Position numbers and translations under genes: made by a program. From Bradyrhizobium sp. AZCC 1693 (GTDB lineage Bacteria > Pseudomonadota > Alphaproteobacteria > Rhizobiales > Xanthobacteraceae): a stretch of DNA of 64,000 nucleotides. The notes below the pieces were generated by a model. The model did no database searches, was not told the DNA's origin, and saw only the letters and a program-made list of their open reading frames with translations. Shown here one piece after another: positions 17,284 through 26,239 of the stretch. Numbering within the stretch: the first letter of the stretch is position 1; every line of letters begins with the position of its first letter. Where the stretch lies: assembly GCF_036924745.1 (NCBI RefSeq), contig NZ_JAZHSD010000001.1, forward strand, positions 2,852,001 to 2,916,000, read 5' to 3'.

Positions 17284-18477
17284 ATGACCGATTTCACGCG
17301 AACGAAATCCCGGTTCGCCATCCCGAATGGCGTGATCTATCTGGACGGCAATTCGCTCGGTCCCCTGCCCGTAGCGGCCGCCGATCGCGTCGGCCGCATG
17401 ATATCGGAGGAATGGGGCAGGCACCTCATCAAGGGCTGGAACGTCGCCGGGTGGATGACGCAGCCGCGCCGTATCGGTGACCGCATCGGCCGATTGATCG
17501 GCGCTGCCGAAGGGACGGTGGTGGTGGGCGATACGCTGTCCATCAAGGTCCACCAGGCGCTGGCCTCGGCGCTTGAGCTCAATCCGTCGCGACGCGTGAT
17601 CTTGTCGGACACCGGCAACTTTCCTTCCGATCTCTACATCGCCAGCGGTCTGCTTGAATCGCTCGACCGGGGCTACGAATTGAAGGTCGTGGCCCCCGAA
17701 GCCGTCGAAGCCGCCATCGACGAGACGATCGCGGTGCTGATGCTGACCGAGGTCGACTATCGCACCGGCCGGCTGCACGACATGAGCGCGCTGACGCGCA
17801 GGGCACATGCCGCCGGCGCGTTGACGGTCTGGGATCTGGCGCATTCCGCGGGCGCGATTCCGGTCGAGTTGGAAGCTGCCGAAGCCGATTTCGCAGTCGG
17901 CTGCACCTACAAATATCTCAATGCCGGTCCTGGCGCGCCCGCCTTCATCTATGTAGCGCCGAAGCACGCCGATACGGCGCGGCCGGCGCTTTCCGGCTGG
18001 ATGGGTCATCACGCGCCCTTTGCCTTTGACCTCGACTATCGGGCCGGGCCGGGCATTGAGCGAATGCGGGTCGGTACGCCCCCGATCATTGCGATGGCCG
18101 CGCTCGACGCCGCCCTCGACGTCTGGGACGGCGTCAGCATGACCGACGTGCGCCATGCATCGATCGCGCTCGCCGACCTGTTCATCCGCGAAGTCGAAGG
18201 ACGTTGTCCCGAGCTGACACTGGCTTCGCCGCGGGACGGAAAGCAGCGCGGCAGCCAGGTTTCGTTTCGTCACCCGGATGGCTACGCGATCATGCAGGCG
18301 CTGATCGCACGCGACGTGATCGGCGACTTCCGCGCGCCGGACATGATGCGCTTCGGCTTTACGCCGCTCTACATCGAAGAAGCCGAGGTTCGCGCGGCGG
18401 TCGAAATCATCGCCGACGTCTTGACCAATCGCCGCTGGGATACCGCGGAATACCGCAAAAAGGCGCTCGTAACATGA
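17284..18477 (+). CDS. kynU: Kynureninase
   Basis: 397 aa, PLP-dependent enzyme of aspartate-aminotransferase fold that cleaves kynurenine to anthranilate and alanine. Signatures: [13 protein letters not shown] at residues 18-30, [13 protein letters not shown] (PLP-binding Asp) and [15 protein letters not shown] with PLP lysine K210. The ATG at 17284 follows an AGGGAAAG ribosome site. The end overlaps the kynA start by four bases (ATGA), so the two are co-translated. No kynurenine 3-monooxygenase is recognised nearby, so anthranilate rather than 3-hydroxyanthranilate is the expected product. Confidence 0.95.
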   Translation: MTDFTRTKSRFAIPNGVIYLDGNSLGPLPVAAADRVGRMISEEWGRHLIKGWNVAGWMTQPRRIGDRIGRLIGAAEGTVVVGDTLSIKVHQALASALELNPSRRVILSDTGNFPSDLYIASGLLESLDRGYELKVVAPEAVEAAIDETIAVLMLTEVDYRTGRLHDMSALTRRAHAAGALTVWDLAHSAGAIPVELEAAEADFAVGCTYKYLNAGPGAPAFIYVAPKHADTARPALSGWMGHHAPFAFDLDYRAGPGIERMRVGTPPIIAMAALDAALDVWDGVSMTDVRHASIALADLFIREVEGRCPELTLASPRDGKQRGSQVSFRHPDGYAIMQALIARDVIGDFRAPDMMRFGFTPLYIEEAEVRAAVEIIADVLTNRRWDTAEYRKKALVT

Positions 18478-19313
18478 CTGGCAATCGCGACGAATCCTCG
18501 CGTGAAGGAGCCCAGATGTCGTTCGAGGGGCGCATGTCCTACAGCGATTATCTGCATCTGGAACGCGTTCTGGACGCACAAGAGCCGCTCTCGGACGCGC
18601 ATGACGAACTGCTGTTCATCATCCAGCACCAGACTTCCGAACTCTGGATGAAGCTGGCCATCCACGAAATCCGTTCCGCCATCAAGGCGATCCGCCACGA
18701 CCAGTTGCAGCCCGCCTTCAAGATGCTGTCGCGCATCGCCCGCATCTTCGAGCAGCTCAATACCGCCTGGGACGTGTTGCGGACGATGACACCCAGCGAA
18801 TACACCGAGTTTCGCGATCAGCTCGGGCAGTCCTCGGGTTTCCAGTCGTACCAGTACCGCGCGATCGAGTTCCTGGCCGGCAATCGCAATTCGGCGCTGC
18901 TTGCCCCGCACGCCCACCGCGCCGACATCATGGCAAAGCTCGAGGAAATTCTCGCTGAGCCGGGCCTCTATGACGAGGCGCTGCTGCTATTGGCGCGCAA
19001 TGGTTTTGACATCGGCGAAGACGCACGCCGAACCGACTGGCGCGTCACGCGCACGCCAAACGACGAGGTTTTGGCGGCCTGGAAGACCGTCTATGCGTCG
19101 CCGGCGAAACACTGGATGCTCTACGAGCTTGCGGAAAAGCTGGTCGATTTCGAAGACTATTTCCGCCGCTGGCGCTTCAACCACGTCACGACGGTCGAGC
19201 GCATCATCGGCCTGAAGCGCGGAACCGGCGGCACGTCGGGCGTCTCCTACTTGCGCAAGATGCTCGAGGTCGAACTTTTTCCGGAACTCTGGAAGCTAAG
19301 AACAGAGCTTTAA
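18474..19313 (+). CDS. kynA: Tryptophan 2,3-dioxygenase
   Basis: 279 aa, heme dioxygenase that opens the indole ring of tryptophan to N-formylkynurenine. The family signature is plain: [29 protein letters not shown] (substrate and distal heme contact), and [16 protein letters not shown] with the heme-ligand histidine, followed by [13 protein letters not shown]. The start overlaps the kynU stop. A second ATG at residue 15 ([10 protein letters not shown]) is possible. It is convergent with the RidA gene 22 bases downstream. Confidence 0.95.
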   Translation: MTGNRDESSREGAQMSFEGRMSYSDYLHLERVLDAQEPLSDAHDELLFIIQHQTSELWMKLAIHEIRSAIKAIRHDQLQPAFKMLSRIARIFEQLNTAWDVLRTMTPSEYTEFRDQLGQSSGFQSYQYRAIEFLAGNRNSALLAPHAHRADIMAKLEEILAEPGLYDEALLLLARNGFDIGEDARRTDWRVTRTPNDEVLAAWKTVYASPAKHWMLYELAEKLVDFEDYFRRWRFNHVTTVERIIGLKRGTGGTSGVSYLRKMLEVELFPELWKLRTEL

Positions 19314-19335
19314 GACGACACCCGACAAGCGGGTT

Positions 19336-19800
19336 TCAGCGCGGCACCACTGCGGTCGCTTCGATCTCGACGCGGGCGGCTTTCTCGACCAGACGCACGA
19401 CCTGTACCAGCGCCATTGCCGGATAATGCGCGCCAAGAATCTCGCGGTAGACGCCGCCGAGTTGTTTCAGGCTCGCGAGATATTCCTCGATGTCGACGAC
19501 ATACCAAGTGAGGCGCACCAAATGCGCAGGGCTGGCGCCGCCCTCGGCAAGGATATCGGCAATGTTGCTCAGCGTCTGACGCACCTGCGCGACGAAGTCG
19601 GGCGCGAGGCGCCCTTCCGTATCCCAGCCGATCACGCCGCCGGTCACGACAAGCCGGCCATCGGCGGCCATGCCATTGGCATATCCTTTCGGCATCGGCC
19701 AGCCGCTCGGCTGCAGCACTTGCGGGCCGGACGACGAGGTATCGGTCTTGTGATGAGGCACCACACTCAGTGTGGGGCCTTTGGGCGCGATCACCGGCAT
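19336..19800 (-). CDS. RidA (YjgF/UK114) family protein
   Basis: 154 aa with the RidA fold: LVVTGGVIGWD, QVRQTLSNIADILAEGGAS and the C-terminal VRLVEKAARVEIEATAVV. RidA proteins hydrolyse reactive enamine/imine intermediates. Here the gene directly follows the 2-aminobenzoate-CoA ligase gene (18-base gap), in a pathway whose monooxygenase/reductase product is an enamine/imine-type CoA thioester. It may therefore release ammonia from that intermediate (inference). The family's key arginine may be within the segment MALVQVVRLVEK; I cannot place it with certainty. Confidence 0.85.
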   Translation of the reverse strand: MPVIAPKGPTLSVVPHHKTDTSSSGPQVLQPSGWPMPKGYANGMAADGRLVVTGGVIGWDTEGRLAPDFVAQVRQTLSNIADILAEGGASPAHLVRLTWYVVDIEEYLASLKQLGGVYREILGAHYPAMALVQVVRLVEKAARVEIEATAVVPR

Positions 19801-19818
19801 TCTCCATCAGGTTAGGCG

Positions 19819-21504
19819 TTATTCCGCGGCGATACTTGGCGACGCCGGACCGCCCGTGGCCATCTGCCTCAGCGCAAAGCGCCTCAGCTTGCCGGTCTCG
19901 GTCTTCGGCAGTTGCGCGACGTATTCGATCGCGCGCGGATATTTATAGGGTGCAATCGTCTGCTTGACGTGATCCTGCAACGCCTGTGTCAGCGCGGCAT
20001 CGGCGGCAGCGCCGCCCGCCAGAACCACGTAAGCCTTGACGATCATGCCGCGCGCCTCGTCGGGCGCGCCGACCACGCCGCATTCGGCCACCGCTGGATG
20101 CGACAGCAGCGCGGCCTCGACCTCGGGACCTGCGATGTTATAGCCGGAAGAGACGATCATGTCGTCGGAACGGGCGACAAAAGACAGCCGCCCATTCGCG
20201 TCGCGGACGAAGGAATCGCCTGTCAGATTCCAGCCGTCGCGCACATAGTTCGATTGCCTCTTGTCGGCGAGATAGCGGCATCCCGTCGGCCCGCGCACGG
20301 CAAGCTTGCCAACGGTACCCGCCGGCAATTCGTTCATGTTGTCGTCGACCACCTTCGCCTCATAGCCGGAAACCGGTTGCCCTGTCGTCCCGGCGACGGC
20401 GTCACCGACGCGATTGGTGATGAAGATGTGCAGCAGTTCCGTCGAGCCGATGCCGTCGAGAATGGTCTTGCCGGTCTTGCGGGTCCAGTTTTCGAACACC
20501 GACGCCGGCAATGTCTCGCCGGCGGAGACCGCGATCCGCAGCGACGACAGATCGGCGCCGTTGTCCATCGCGGCCATCATCGCGCGATACGCCGTCGGCG
20601 AGGTGAAGCAGATCGTCGCCTTATAGGTCTCGATGATCTTGACCATTTCGGGCGGCGCCGCGTTTTCCAATAACGTTGCTGTCGCCCCGAACCGCAAGGG
20701 GAAGATTGCGAGCCCGCCGAGCCCGAAGGTAAAGGCCAGCGGCGGCGAGCCGACGAAAACATCATCCTCGGTGACGTTGAGCACTTCTTTGGCATAGCCG
20801 TCCGCCACGATCATGAGATCGCGATGGAAATGCATCGTCGCCTTGGGCTCACCGGTAGTGCCCGAAGTAAATCCCAGCAAGGCGACGTCATCACGTCCGG
20901 TCTTTACTGCATCGAACCGCACCGGCTTGTTCAGCGCCACCCGGTCGAGCTCGGCATCATGGTTGGACGTGCCGTCGAAATTCACCACCTGCTTGAGAAA
21001 GCGGCTGGTCTTCGCGCATGCGACCAACTCATCGGCAATGCGGCTGTCGGTCAGCGCCAGCGCGATCTCGGCCTTGTCGATAATCTTGCCCAGTTCGCCG
21101 GCGCGCAGCATCGGCATGGTGTTGACGACGACAGCGCCCGCCTTGGTGGCCGCAAGCCAGGCCGCAACCAGCGCCGGGTTGTTGCCGGAACGGATCAGGA
21201 CGCGGTTGCCGGGCTTGACGCCGTAGTTCTCCACCAGCGCATGCGCGAGGCGGTTGGACCAGTCAGCCAGTTCCTTGTAGGTGCGCTGGCGGCCGTTGCC
21301 GATCAGCGCGATCCGGTCGCCCCAGCCTTTTTCGACGATGCGGTCGGTCAGTTCGACCGCCGCATTCAGATATTCCGGATATTGAAACTCGGGCCGGTCG
21401 AGCAGCATGTCCGGCCATTGTTCTGATGGCGGCAGGTTTCGCCGCGCGAAATCGTCGACATGGCCCGACGGGCCAAGAGGTTGGCTGGGAGTTCTACCTG
21501 ACAT
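19819..21504 (-). CDS. 2-aminobenzoate-CoA ligase
   Basis: 561-aa acyl-adenylate-forming enzyme. Motifs: LLGFTSGTTGEPKATMHFHR (A3 loop), GIGSTELLHIFITN, and KTETGKLRRFALR with the catalytic lysine. The specific pattern (GSTELLHIFISN-like, benzoate-CoA ligase subgroup) and the adjacent 2-aminobenzoyl-CoA monooxygenase indicate activation of anthranilate. I prefer the ATG at 21504 over 21510 because the AGGGGAG ribosome site abuts the latter. It heads a two-gene unit with ridA; site B lies about 80 bases upstream. Confidence 0.88.
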   Translation of the reverse strand: MSGRTPSQPLGPSGHVDDFARRNLPPSEQWPDMLLDRPEFQYPEYLNAAVELTDRIVEKGWGDRIALIGNGRQRTYKELADWSNRLAHALVENYGVKPGNRVLIRSGNNPALVAAWLAATKAGAVVVNTMPMLRAGELGKIIDKAEIALALTDSRIADELVACAKTSRFLKQVVNFDGTSNHDAELDRVALNKPVRFDAVKTGRDDVALLGFTSGTTGEPKATMHFHRDLMIVADGYAKEVLNVTEDDVFVGSPPLAFTFGLGGLAIFPLRFGATATLLENAAPPEMVKIIETYKATICFTSPTAYRAMMAAMDNGADLSSLRIAVSAGETLPASVFENWTRKTGKTILDGIGSTELLHIFITNRVGDAVAGTTGQPVSGYEAKVVDDNMNELPAGTVGKLAVRGPTGCRYLADKRQSNYVRDGWNLTGDSFVRDANGRLSFVARSDDMIVSSGYNIAGPEVEAALLSHPAVAECGVVGAPDEARGMIVKAYVVLAGGAAADAALTQALQDHVKQTIAPYKYPRAIEYVAQLPKTETGKLRRFALRQMATGGPASPSIAAE

Positions 21505-21581
21505 TTTCATCTCCCCTCGCTTCCATCAATGAAAGGCTCGAGATCAATATCGAGGACGCCCGGCAACGCCGTCTCGCAAAT

Positions 21582-21604
21582 CATTTTAGGCTTAAAACAA
21601 TTTT
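21582..21604 (-). promoter_or_regulatory. Shared operator-like site B, upstream of 2-aminobenzoate-CoA ligase
   Basis: Read on the minus strand: AATTGTTTTAAGCCTAAAAT. The core TTTAAGCCTAAAAT is identical to that of site C at 29.97 kb. It lies about 80 bases before the ligase start, where a repressor could block transcription. Confidence 0.6.
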
Positions 21605-21639
21605 TCGCAAGTGGGAATCAAGGGTGGAATCGCGCCTCC

Positions 21640-21669
21640 CCGCCGCCGAGACCAGCCTGACGGCGGCGG
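21640..21669 (-). terminator. GC-rich hairpin after the flavin monooxygenase gene
   Basis: CCGCCGCCG (21640-21648) pairs with CGGCGGCGG (21661-21669) around a 12-base loop, 15 bases past the stop of the gene at 21685. No T-run follows, so a strong intrinsic terminator is not proven. Confidence 0.35.
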
Positions 21670-21684
21670 CGTCATGGGAACCCG

Positions 21685-23175
21685 TCAGGCGGCGCGGTAG
21701 GCCGTTGCCGAGGCCAGGAAGCGGCCATAGGCCGCGGCATCAGGCGGGGTAAATTTCTCCACCAGGGGATTGGCCCGGCGTCCGGACACGCCGATATCGG
21801 CCAGCAATTCGTCAAAATGCTTGAAGTGATAAGGCGCCACGCACAACCCGCCATAGACGCCGGCCGCCGGCCGCTCGACGCGCTTGAAATGCAGCATCAT
21901 CTCGATGTTGTCCCGCATCTCCTCAAGTGTCGGCTGACGGGCGAGTTGGCCATCGGCGTAGCGCACCAGCCAGTTCGCCGCGAGGTCAGCGCACAGCACC
22001 GTGCAGAAGCTGGAATTGAAACCGACGAATCCCATCTCGGGCAGGTCCGGATTGGCGATCAGCCGATACAGCCGGTATTGCCCGTCGGGATCGACAAGCT
22101 TGTCGCGGTACGCCTGCGGCAGGAACGGCACGCCCAGTTTGTAGCCGATCGCGAGTATCGCGACATCGGCCTCGACGCGCTGCCCGCCGGTCATCACGAT
22201 CGAGTTGCCGTCGTAGTGATCAAAGCTGCCTCTGATAGCCTTGATGCGGCCGTCGGCGACCATCGGAAAGAATTCTGGCGTGGCGATCGGCACCGAGCAG
22301 TTGACGCCGTCTTCGATCCTTTCCTTCGGCACCATGTCGCATTTGCGGAGCTTGAGCTGAACTTTCAGCAGGCTCTCCAGTCCGCGCCAGTTGGCCCAGA
22401 CGAACGGCTTTGCGACCGCATGCGCGAACCGCGACATCGCGCCGATGCCCCAGCTTCGGAACATCTCCTCCTGCGCGCGGATGTAGAGAATGCGTTTGAA
22501 ATTGACCAGGCCGCCGATGAAATAGGGAATCCGCCACACCGGCTCGCGATACACCAGCGTCACCTCGGCGGCACCGGAATTGACCGCGTTGACCGCGATA
22601 TCCGTTGCCGATTTCGAGCCGCCGAGCACAACGATCTTGCGGCCCTTGGCGAGAACAGGATCGTTGTATTGCGAGGAGTGCATGATCCGCCCGCCCTGCG
22701 CCTTGAAGGCATCTTCGCCGGGAAGGCTGAGCGTCTGCGGCTCGTTGAACTGTCCCGTGCAAACCGCGACAAAATCGAAATCCTCGTGACGGACGCTGCC
22801 ATCAGGCCCCCGCAGCTCGAGCCGCCAGCCGGGCGCGGAATCGGGCCGGCGATCCATCTGCACCACGGCCGTATTGAAGCTGACAGCGCCAAGGAGATCG
22901 TTGTCCTTGGCGTACTCGGTCAGATAGGCGTGGACCTGCGGACCCTTCGGCCATTCCGGATAGGAATCCGGCATCGCCTTGTCGGTGTAACGGTAGAGAT
23001 CCTTCGGGCTTTGGGTCTGCACCTCGGGATAGGACCGCGACGGCTCCCAGACGCCACCGAGATCGCCGCTGCGCTCGACGACCGTGACCTGATGTCCGCG
23101 CGCGACGAAGGCTTTTGCAGCAGCCAGACCGGATACGCCGGCGCCGATGATGCAAACCTGTTTTTGCCTGACCAT
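21685..23175 (-). CDS. Flavin-containing monooxygenase-like NAD(P)/FAD protein
   Basis: 496 aa. FAD dinucleotide motif CIIGAGVSGLAAAKAF at the N-terminus, ERSGDLGGVW as in FMO/Baeyer-Villiger-type enzymes, and a second nucleotide loop VVLGGSKSATD near 185 for NADPH. YKLGVPFLPQAY and CADLAANWLVRYADG resemble group B monooxygenases. The substrate is unknown. It is not part of the known 2-aminobenzoyl-CoA route, yet it follows the cupin gene by 84 bases in what looks like one operon. A role in oxidising an indole or aminoaromatic side product is a guess. Confidence 0.75.
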   Translation of the reverse strand: MVRQKQVCIIGAGVSGLAAAKAFVARGHQVTVVERSGDLGGVWEPSRSYPEVQTQSPKDLYRYTDKAMPDSYPEWPKGPQVHAYLTEYAKDNDLLGAVSFNTAVVQMDRRPDSAPGWRLELRGPDGSVRHEDFDFVAVCTGQFNEPQTLSLPGEDAFKAQGGRIMHSSQYNDPVLAKGRKIVVLGGSKSATDIAVNAVNSGAAEVTLVYREPVWRIPYFIGGLVNFKRILYIRAQEEMFRSWGIGAMSRFAHAVAKPFVWANWRGLESLLKVQLKLRKCDMVPKERIEDGVNCSVPIATPEFFPMVADGRIKAIRGSFDHYDGNSIVMTGGQRVEADVAILAIGYKLGVPFLPQAYRDKLVDPDGQYRLYRLIANPDLPEMGFVGFNSSFCTVLCADLAANWLVRYADGQLARQPTLEEMRDNIEMMLHFKRVERPAAGVYGGLCVAPYHFKHFDELLADIGVSGRRANPLVEKFTPPDAAAYGRFLASATAYRAA

Positions 23176-23259
23176 GACAATTCTCCAGCAGGGATCAGCC
23201 CCAGAGCTGAGGGCTCAACGCGTTGCGATTTCCGGCGCAATTGCCCGGCGGTTGCGGAG

Positions 23260-23709
23260 CTATTCGTTGGCCTCGGGCGGCAGGAAGTTCACCTCGTGCT
23301 GCGCCGAGATCCGGACCACCTCTTCGGGATCCGTCAGATTGTGTAGCTGATTGAACAGCGCTTCGAGCTTCTGCATCGGCGACACCCAAAACAGCGCGCG
23401 CGCCGGCTTGTCGGATTTGTTGAAATAGCCATGCGGAATGCCGCGCGGCATCCGAACGAGGTCGCCGGCCTTGGCCTGCACCCAGACGCCATCGAGCTTG
23501 AGGTCGAGGGTGCCCTCCTGCACCAGGATGAATTCATCCTGCGTCGGGTGAACGTGCACCGGCACGAACTGGCCGGGCTCGCTGTTGGTCTCGAAGGCAA
23601 AGGTTGAATCGGTCACGGCCTTGGGGAAATAGACCTGACCCAGGATATTCCAGGTCTTGCCGCCGTAGCCGGTGCCGCTGGCGGTGATGCCTTTTTCGAG
23701 TGCTGCCAT
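23260..23709 (-). CDS. Cupin-domain protein, paralogue of the one at 25738
   Basis: 149-aa single cupin. Motif 1 reads VHVHPTQDEFILVQEGTLDL, motif 2 RMPRGIPHGYFNKSDKPA, so the metal-ligand set H-H-E-H is plausible. It shares nearly the same pattern along its whole length with the cupin at 25738 (ILGQVYFPK against ILGQTYVPK, LFWVSPMQKLEALF against LFWVSPTRRLYDLF). The ATG at 23709 has a CAGGAGAT ribosome site; a longer in-frame reading to 24333 only overlaps the MarR gene. Probably a metal-dependent dioxygenase or isomerase of the pathway; the substrate is unknown. Confidence 0.8.
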   Translation of the reverse strand: MAALEKGITASGTGYGGKTWNILGQVYFPKAVTDSTFAFETNSEPGQFVPVHVHPTQDEFILVQEGTLDLKLDGVWVQAKAGDLVRMPRGIPHGYFNKSDKPARALFWVSPMQKLEALFNQLHNLTDPEEVVRISAQHEVNFLPPEANE

Positions 23710-23831
23710 GTCGCCATCTCCTGTGTCGCGGTTGTTGTGGTTGCGAAGGTCAGAATGGTTCGCGCAGGCTCTGCCGCGGCGGGTCGGCCGTCTAGCCGGA
23801 AAACCACGCGAACCAGCGTCCCGCACTCGCC

Positions 23832-24326
23832 TCAGCCCGCCCGCGCCTTCGCGGACTTCTGCGCCGAAGCCTTGGTCTTGGCCAAAAGGCGCATCAGCTC
23901 GCGGACGTCCTTCGGCGTCAGGTCGCCGAAGACGTCGGCAATCCACAATTCGTGCTCCGCCGCCATCTTGCGGAATTCGGCCCGCCCCGCCTTGGTCAGG
24001 CGGATCACCTGTACGCGGCGGTCGGCGTCCGAGGTGCGGCGGTCGAGATGCCCGGATTCGACGAGGCGCTCGACCAGCCCGGTGACATTGCCGTTCGAGA
24101 CCATCATCCGCTTGGAGACATCGGACAGCGTCATGCCCTCCGGCACCTTGTCGAGCTGGGCCATCAGGTCGAACCGTGGCAGCGTGACGTCGAAGCGCTC
24201 GCGCAAGCGGCTGCGCACCTCGCCCTCGACCAGGGTCGTGCAGGTCAGCAGGCGAAGCCACAGCCTGAGTTCGTCGCCATGATGCTCCGGGAGTTCGACG
24301 GCCTTGGTCTCTGAATCGAGGATCAT
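23832..24326 (-). CDS. MarR-family transcriptional regulator
   Basis: 164 aa from ATG 24326 (MILDSETKAVELPEHHGDEL); ATG 24389 is an alternative that adds 21 residues. Winged helix: LPRFDLMAQLDKVPEGMTLS, VSKRMMVSNGNVTGLVERL (recognition helix), wing RRTSDADRRVQVIRLTKAGR. Its divergent promoter with the ABC binding protein holds site E, and four more similar sites precede pathway genes. It is the likely repressor of the kynurenine/2-aminobenzoate regulon, perhaps with an aromatic CoA thioester or anthranilate as ligand (inference from the family and the sites). Confidence 0.88.
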   Translation of the reverse strand: MILDSETKAVELPEHHGDELRLWLRLLTCTTLVEGEVRSRLRERFDVTLPRFDLMAQLDKVPEGMTLSDVSKRMMVSNGNVTGLVERLVESGHLDRRTSDADRRVQVIRLTKAGRAEFRKMAAEHELWIADVFGDLTPKDVRELMRLLAKTKASAQKSAKARAG

Positions 24327-24397
24327 GATGCAAATCTGGTCCGGCTTGGGCGTTCGGCGATCCGAACAGAGCGCTGCTTCTCGGATCATTGCTCAGA

Positions 24398-24419
24398 TTT
24401 CTTTAAGTTTCAAGCAATT
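24398..24419. promoter_or_regulatory. Shared operator-like site E, between marR and the ABC binding protein
   Basis: TTTCTTTAAGTTTCAAGCAATT in the divergent region. Core TTTAAGTTTCAAGC matches site D (TTTAAACTTCAAGC) at 31.8 kb in 12 of 14 positions. The location is consistent with autoregulation of marR and control of the rightward transporter/cupin pair. Confidence 0.55.
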
Positions 24420-24540
24420 GGCGCACGGCTTGCATAGACGCGTTCTGCTTGCAGGTGCCGTCACCGTCAGAATAAGCTGCGGTCCGAGCGCCTGGTGTGG
24501 TGTGGGTTTTCGGTTGCAGAGGCCGAACGGAGAAATAATC

Positions 24541-25716
24541 ATGAAGCAGTCGTTGAAGCTGACCGGACTTGCCGTTTTGCTGGGTGTTGCCGCAGCTCCC
24601 GCCGCAGCGCAGGAGAAAATCAAGATCGGCGTGATCACGACCTTGTCCGGCCCGGCGGCCGTGCTCGGCCAGCAATCCCGCGACGGCCTGCAGCTCGGAA
24701 TCAAGGACCTCGGCGGCAAGATGGCCGGCAAGGACGTCGAGGTCGTCGTCGTCGACGACGAACTCAAGCCCGACGGCGCCGTGACCAAGGCCAAGGGCCT
24801 GCTCGAACGCGAGAAGGTCGACTTCGTGGTCGGGCCGATCTTCTCCAACATCCTGCAAGCCATTCACCGGCCGGTGACCGAGAACAAGACGTTCCTGATC
24901 AGCCCGAACGCCGGTCCATCGAGCTATGCCGGCAAGGAATGCAGCCCGTTCTTCTACGTGACCTCCTACCAGAACGACCAGGTGCACGAGATCCTCGGCA
25001 AGGTCGCGCAGGACCGCGGCTACAAGCGCGTGTATGTGCTGGTGCCGAACTATCAGGCCGGCAAGGATTCGGCGGCCGGATTCAAGCTCGATTACAAGGG
25101 CGAGGTCGCTGAGGAAAGCTACACGCCGCTCGGCACGCTGGATTTCCAGGTCGAGCTGACCAAGATCGCCTCTTCCAAGGTCGATGCGCTGTTCACCTTC
25201 ATGCCGGGCGGCATGGGCGTCGGCCTCGTCAAGCAGTACCGGCAGGCCGGCCTCGCCGACAAGATCCCGGTGCTGTCGGCATTTACGGTCGATGAATCCA
25301 CCCTGCCCGCGCAGCAGGACGCCGCCGTCGGCATGTTCGGCGGCGCCAACTGGGCGCCGGACATGGACAATCCGCAGAGCAAAAAATTCGTCGCCGCTTA
25401 CGAAGCTGCCTACAACAGCGTGCCCGGCACCTACGCCATGCAGGGCTATGATACGGCCATGCTGATCGAGAGCGCGGTGAAGGCGGTCAAGGGCGACCTC
25501 AAGAACAAGGAGGCGGTATCGGCCGCGCTGAAAAAGGCCGAGTTCGCCTCGCTGCGCGGCGATTTCAAGTTCAACGTCAACGGCTATCCGATCCAGAATT
25601 TCTATCTGACCAAGGTCGCCAAGCGTCCGGATGGAAAATTCCAGACCGAGATCGTCGAGAAGGTGTTTTCGAACTACGGCGACCGCTACGCCAAGGATTG
25701 CGCGGCGGGCAAATAA
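24541..25716 (+). CDS. ABC transporter substrate-binding protein, branched-chain amino acid (Leu/Ile/Val) type
   Basis: 391 aa with a signal peptide (KLTGLAVLLGVAAAPAAAQ, cleavage after AAAQ near 25) and periplasmic-binding-protein fold type I: IKIGVITTLSGPAAVLGQQS, VDFVVGPIFSNILQAI, MQGYDTAMLIESAVKAVKG. This family member usually binds aromatic acids or amino acids in catabolic clusters. The permease and ATPase genes are not adjacent, so it may borrow those of another system. The start ATG at 24541 gives the signal peptide; the longer upstream reading crosses the operator. Forms a unit with the cupin gene 21 bases downstream. Confidence 0.9.
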   Translation: MKQSLKLTGLAVLLGVAAAPAAAQEKIKIGVITTLSGPAAVLGQQSRDGLQLGIKDLGGKMAGKDVEVVVVDDELKPDGAVTKAKGLLEREKVDFVVGPIFSNILQAIHRPVTENKTFLISPNAGPSSYAGKECSPFFYVTSYQNDQVHEILGKVAQDRGYKRVYVLVPNYQAGKDSAAGFKLDYKGEVAEESYTPLGTLDFQVELTKIASSKVDALFTFMPGGMGVGLVKQYRQAGLADKIPVLSAFTVDESTLPAQQDAAVGMFGGANWAPDMDNPQSKKFVAAYEAAYNSVPGTYAMQGYDTAMLIESAVKAVKGDLKNKEAVSAALKKAEFASLRGDFKFNVNGYPIQNFYLTKVAKRPDGKFQTEIVEKVFSNYGDRYAKDCAAGK

Positions 25717-25737
25717 TCAATCGAGGGGAGCGACACC

Positions 25738-26193
25738 ATGAGGACCGAAATCGCAGGCATCACGCGCGCCAATGAAGGCATCCAGGGAATTTCCTGGAGC
25801 ATCCTCGGCCAGACCTATGTGCCGAAAAACGTCACCGAGCATTCCTTCTCGTGGCATGCGACGTTCCCGCCCGAGACCTTCGTACCGCCCCACATCCATC
25901 CCGACCAGGACGAATATCTCTACATCCTGGAGGGCCAGCTCGACTTCTTCCTCGACGGCGCGGACACGCAGGCCACACCGGGCGATCTGGTGCGGCTGCC
26001 GATGGGCAAGCCGCACGGCATTTTCAACAAGTCCGGCCGCACCGCCAAGACGCTGTTCTGGGTGTCGCCGACACGGCGGCTCTACGATCTGTTCTGGGCG
26101 ATCCACAACATGAAGGAGCAGACGCCGGACGCCGTGGTGGCGCTCGCGGCCGAACACAACATCCACTTCCTGCCGCCGCCTCCGGGGGCGTGA
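25738..26193 (+). CDS. Cupin-domain protein, paralogue of the one at 23260
   Basis: 151-aa single cupin with HIHPDQDEYLYILEGQLDFF (motif 1) and RLPMGKPHGIFNKSGRTA (motif 2). A strong GAGGGGAG ribosome site precedes the ATG. The close similarity to the cupin at 23260, with conserved flanks as well as motifs, points to duplication within this cluster. The two copies now lie on opposite strands on either side of the MarR/ABC divergent promoter, so both may answer to the same regulator. Function unknown; quercetinase-like or decarboxylase activity would fit the fold. Confidence 0.8.
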   Translation: MRTEIAGITRANEGIQGISWSILGQTYVPKNVTEHSFSWHATFPPETFVPPHIHPDQDEYLYILEGQLDFFLDGADTQATPGDLVRLPMGKPHGIFNKSGRTAKTLFWVSPTRRLYDLFWAIHNMKEQTPDAVVALAAEHNIHFLPPPPGA

Positions 26194-26239
26194 GGCCGAA
26201 ATGTTTCGTCATGGCCGGGCTTGACGGCGATTGCTGGTC

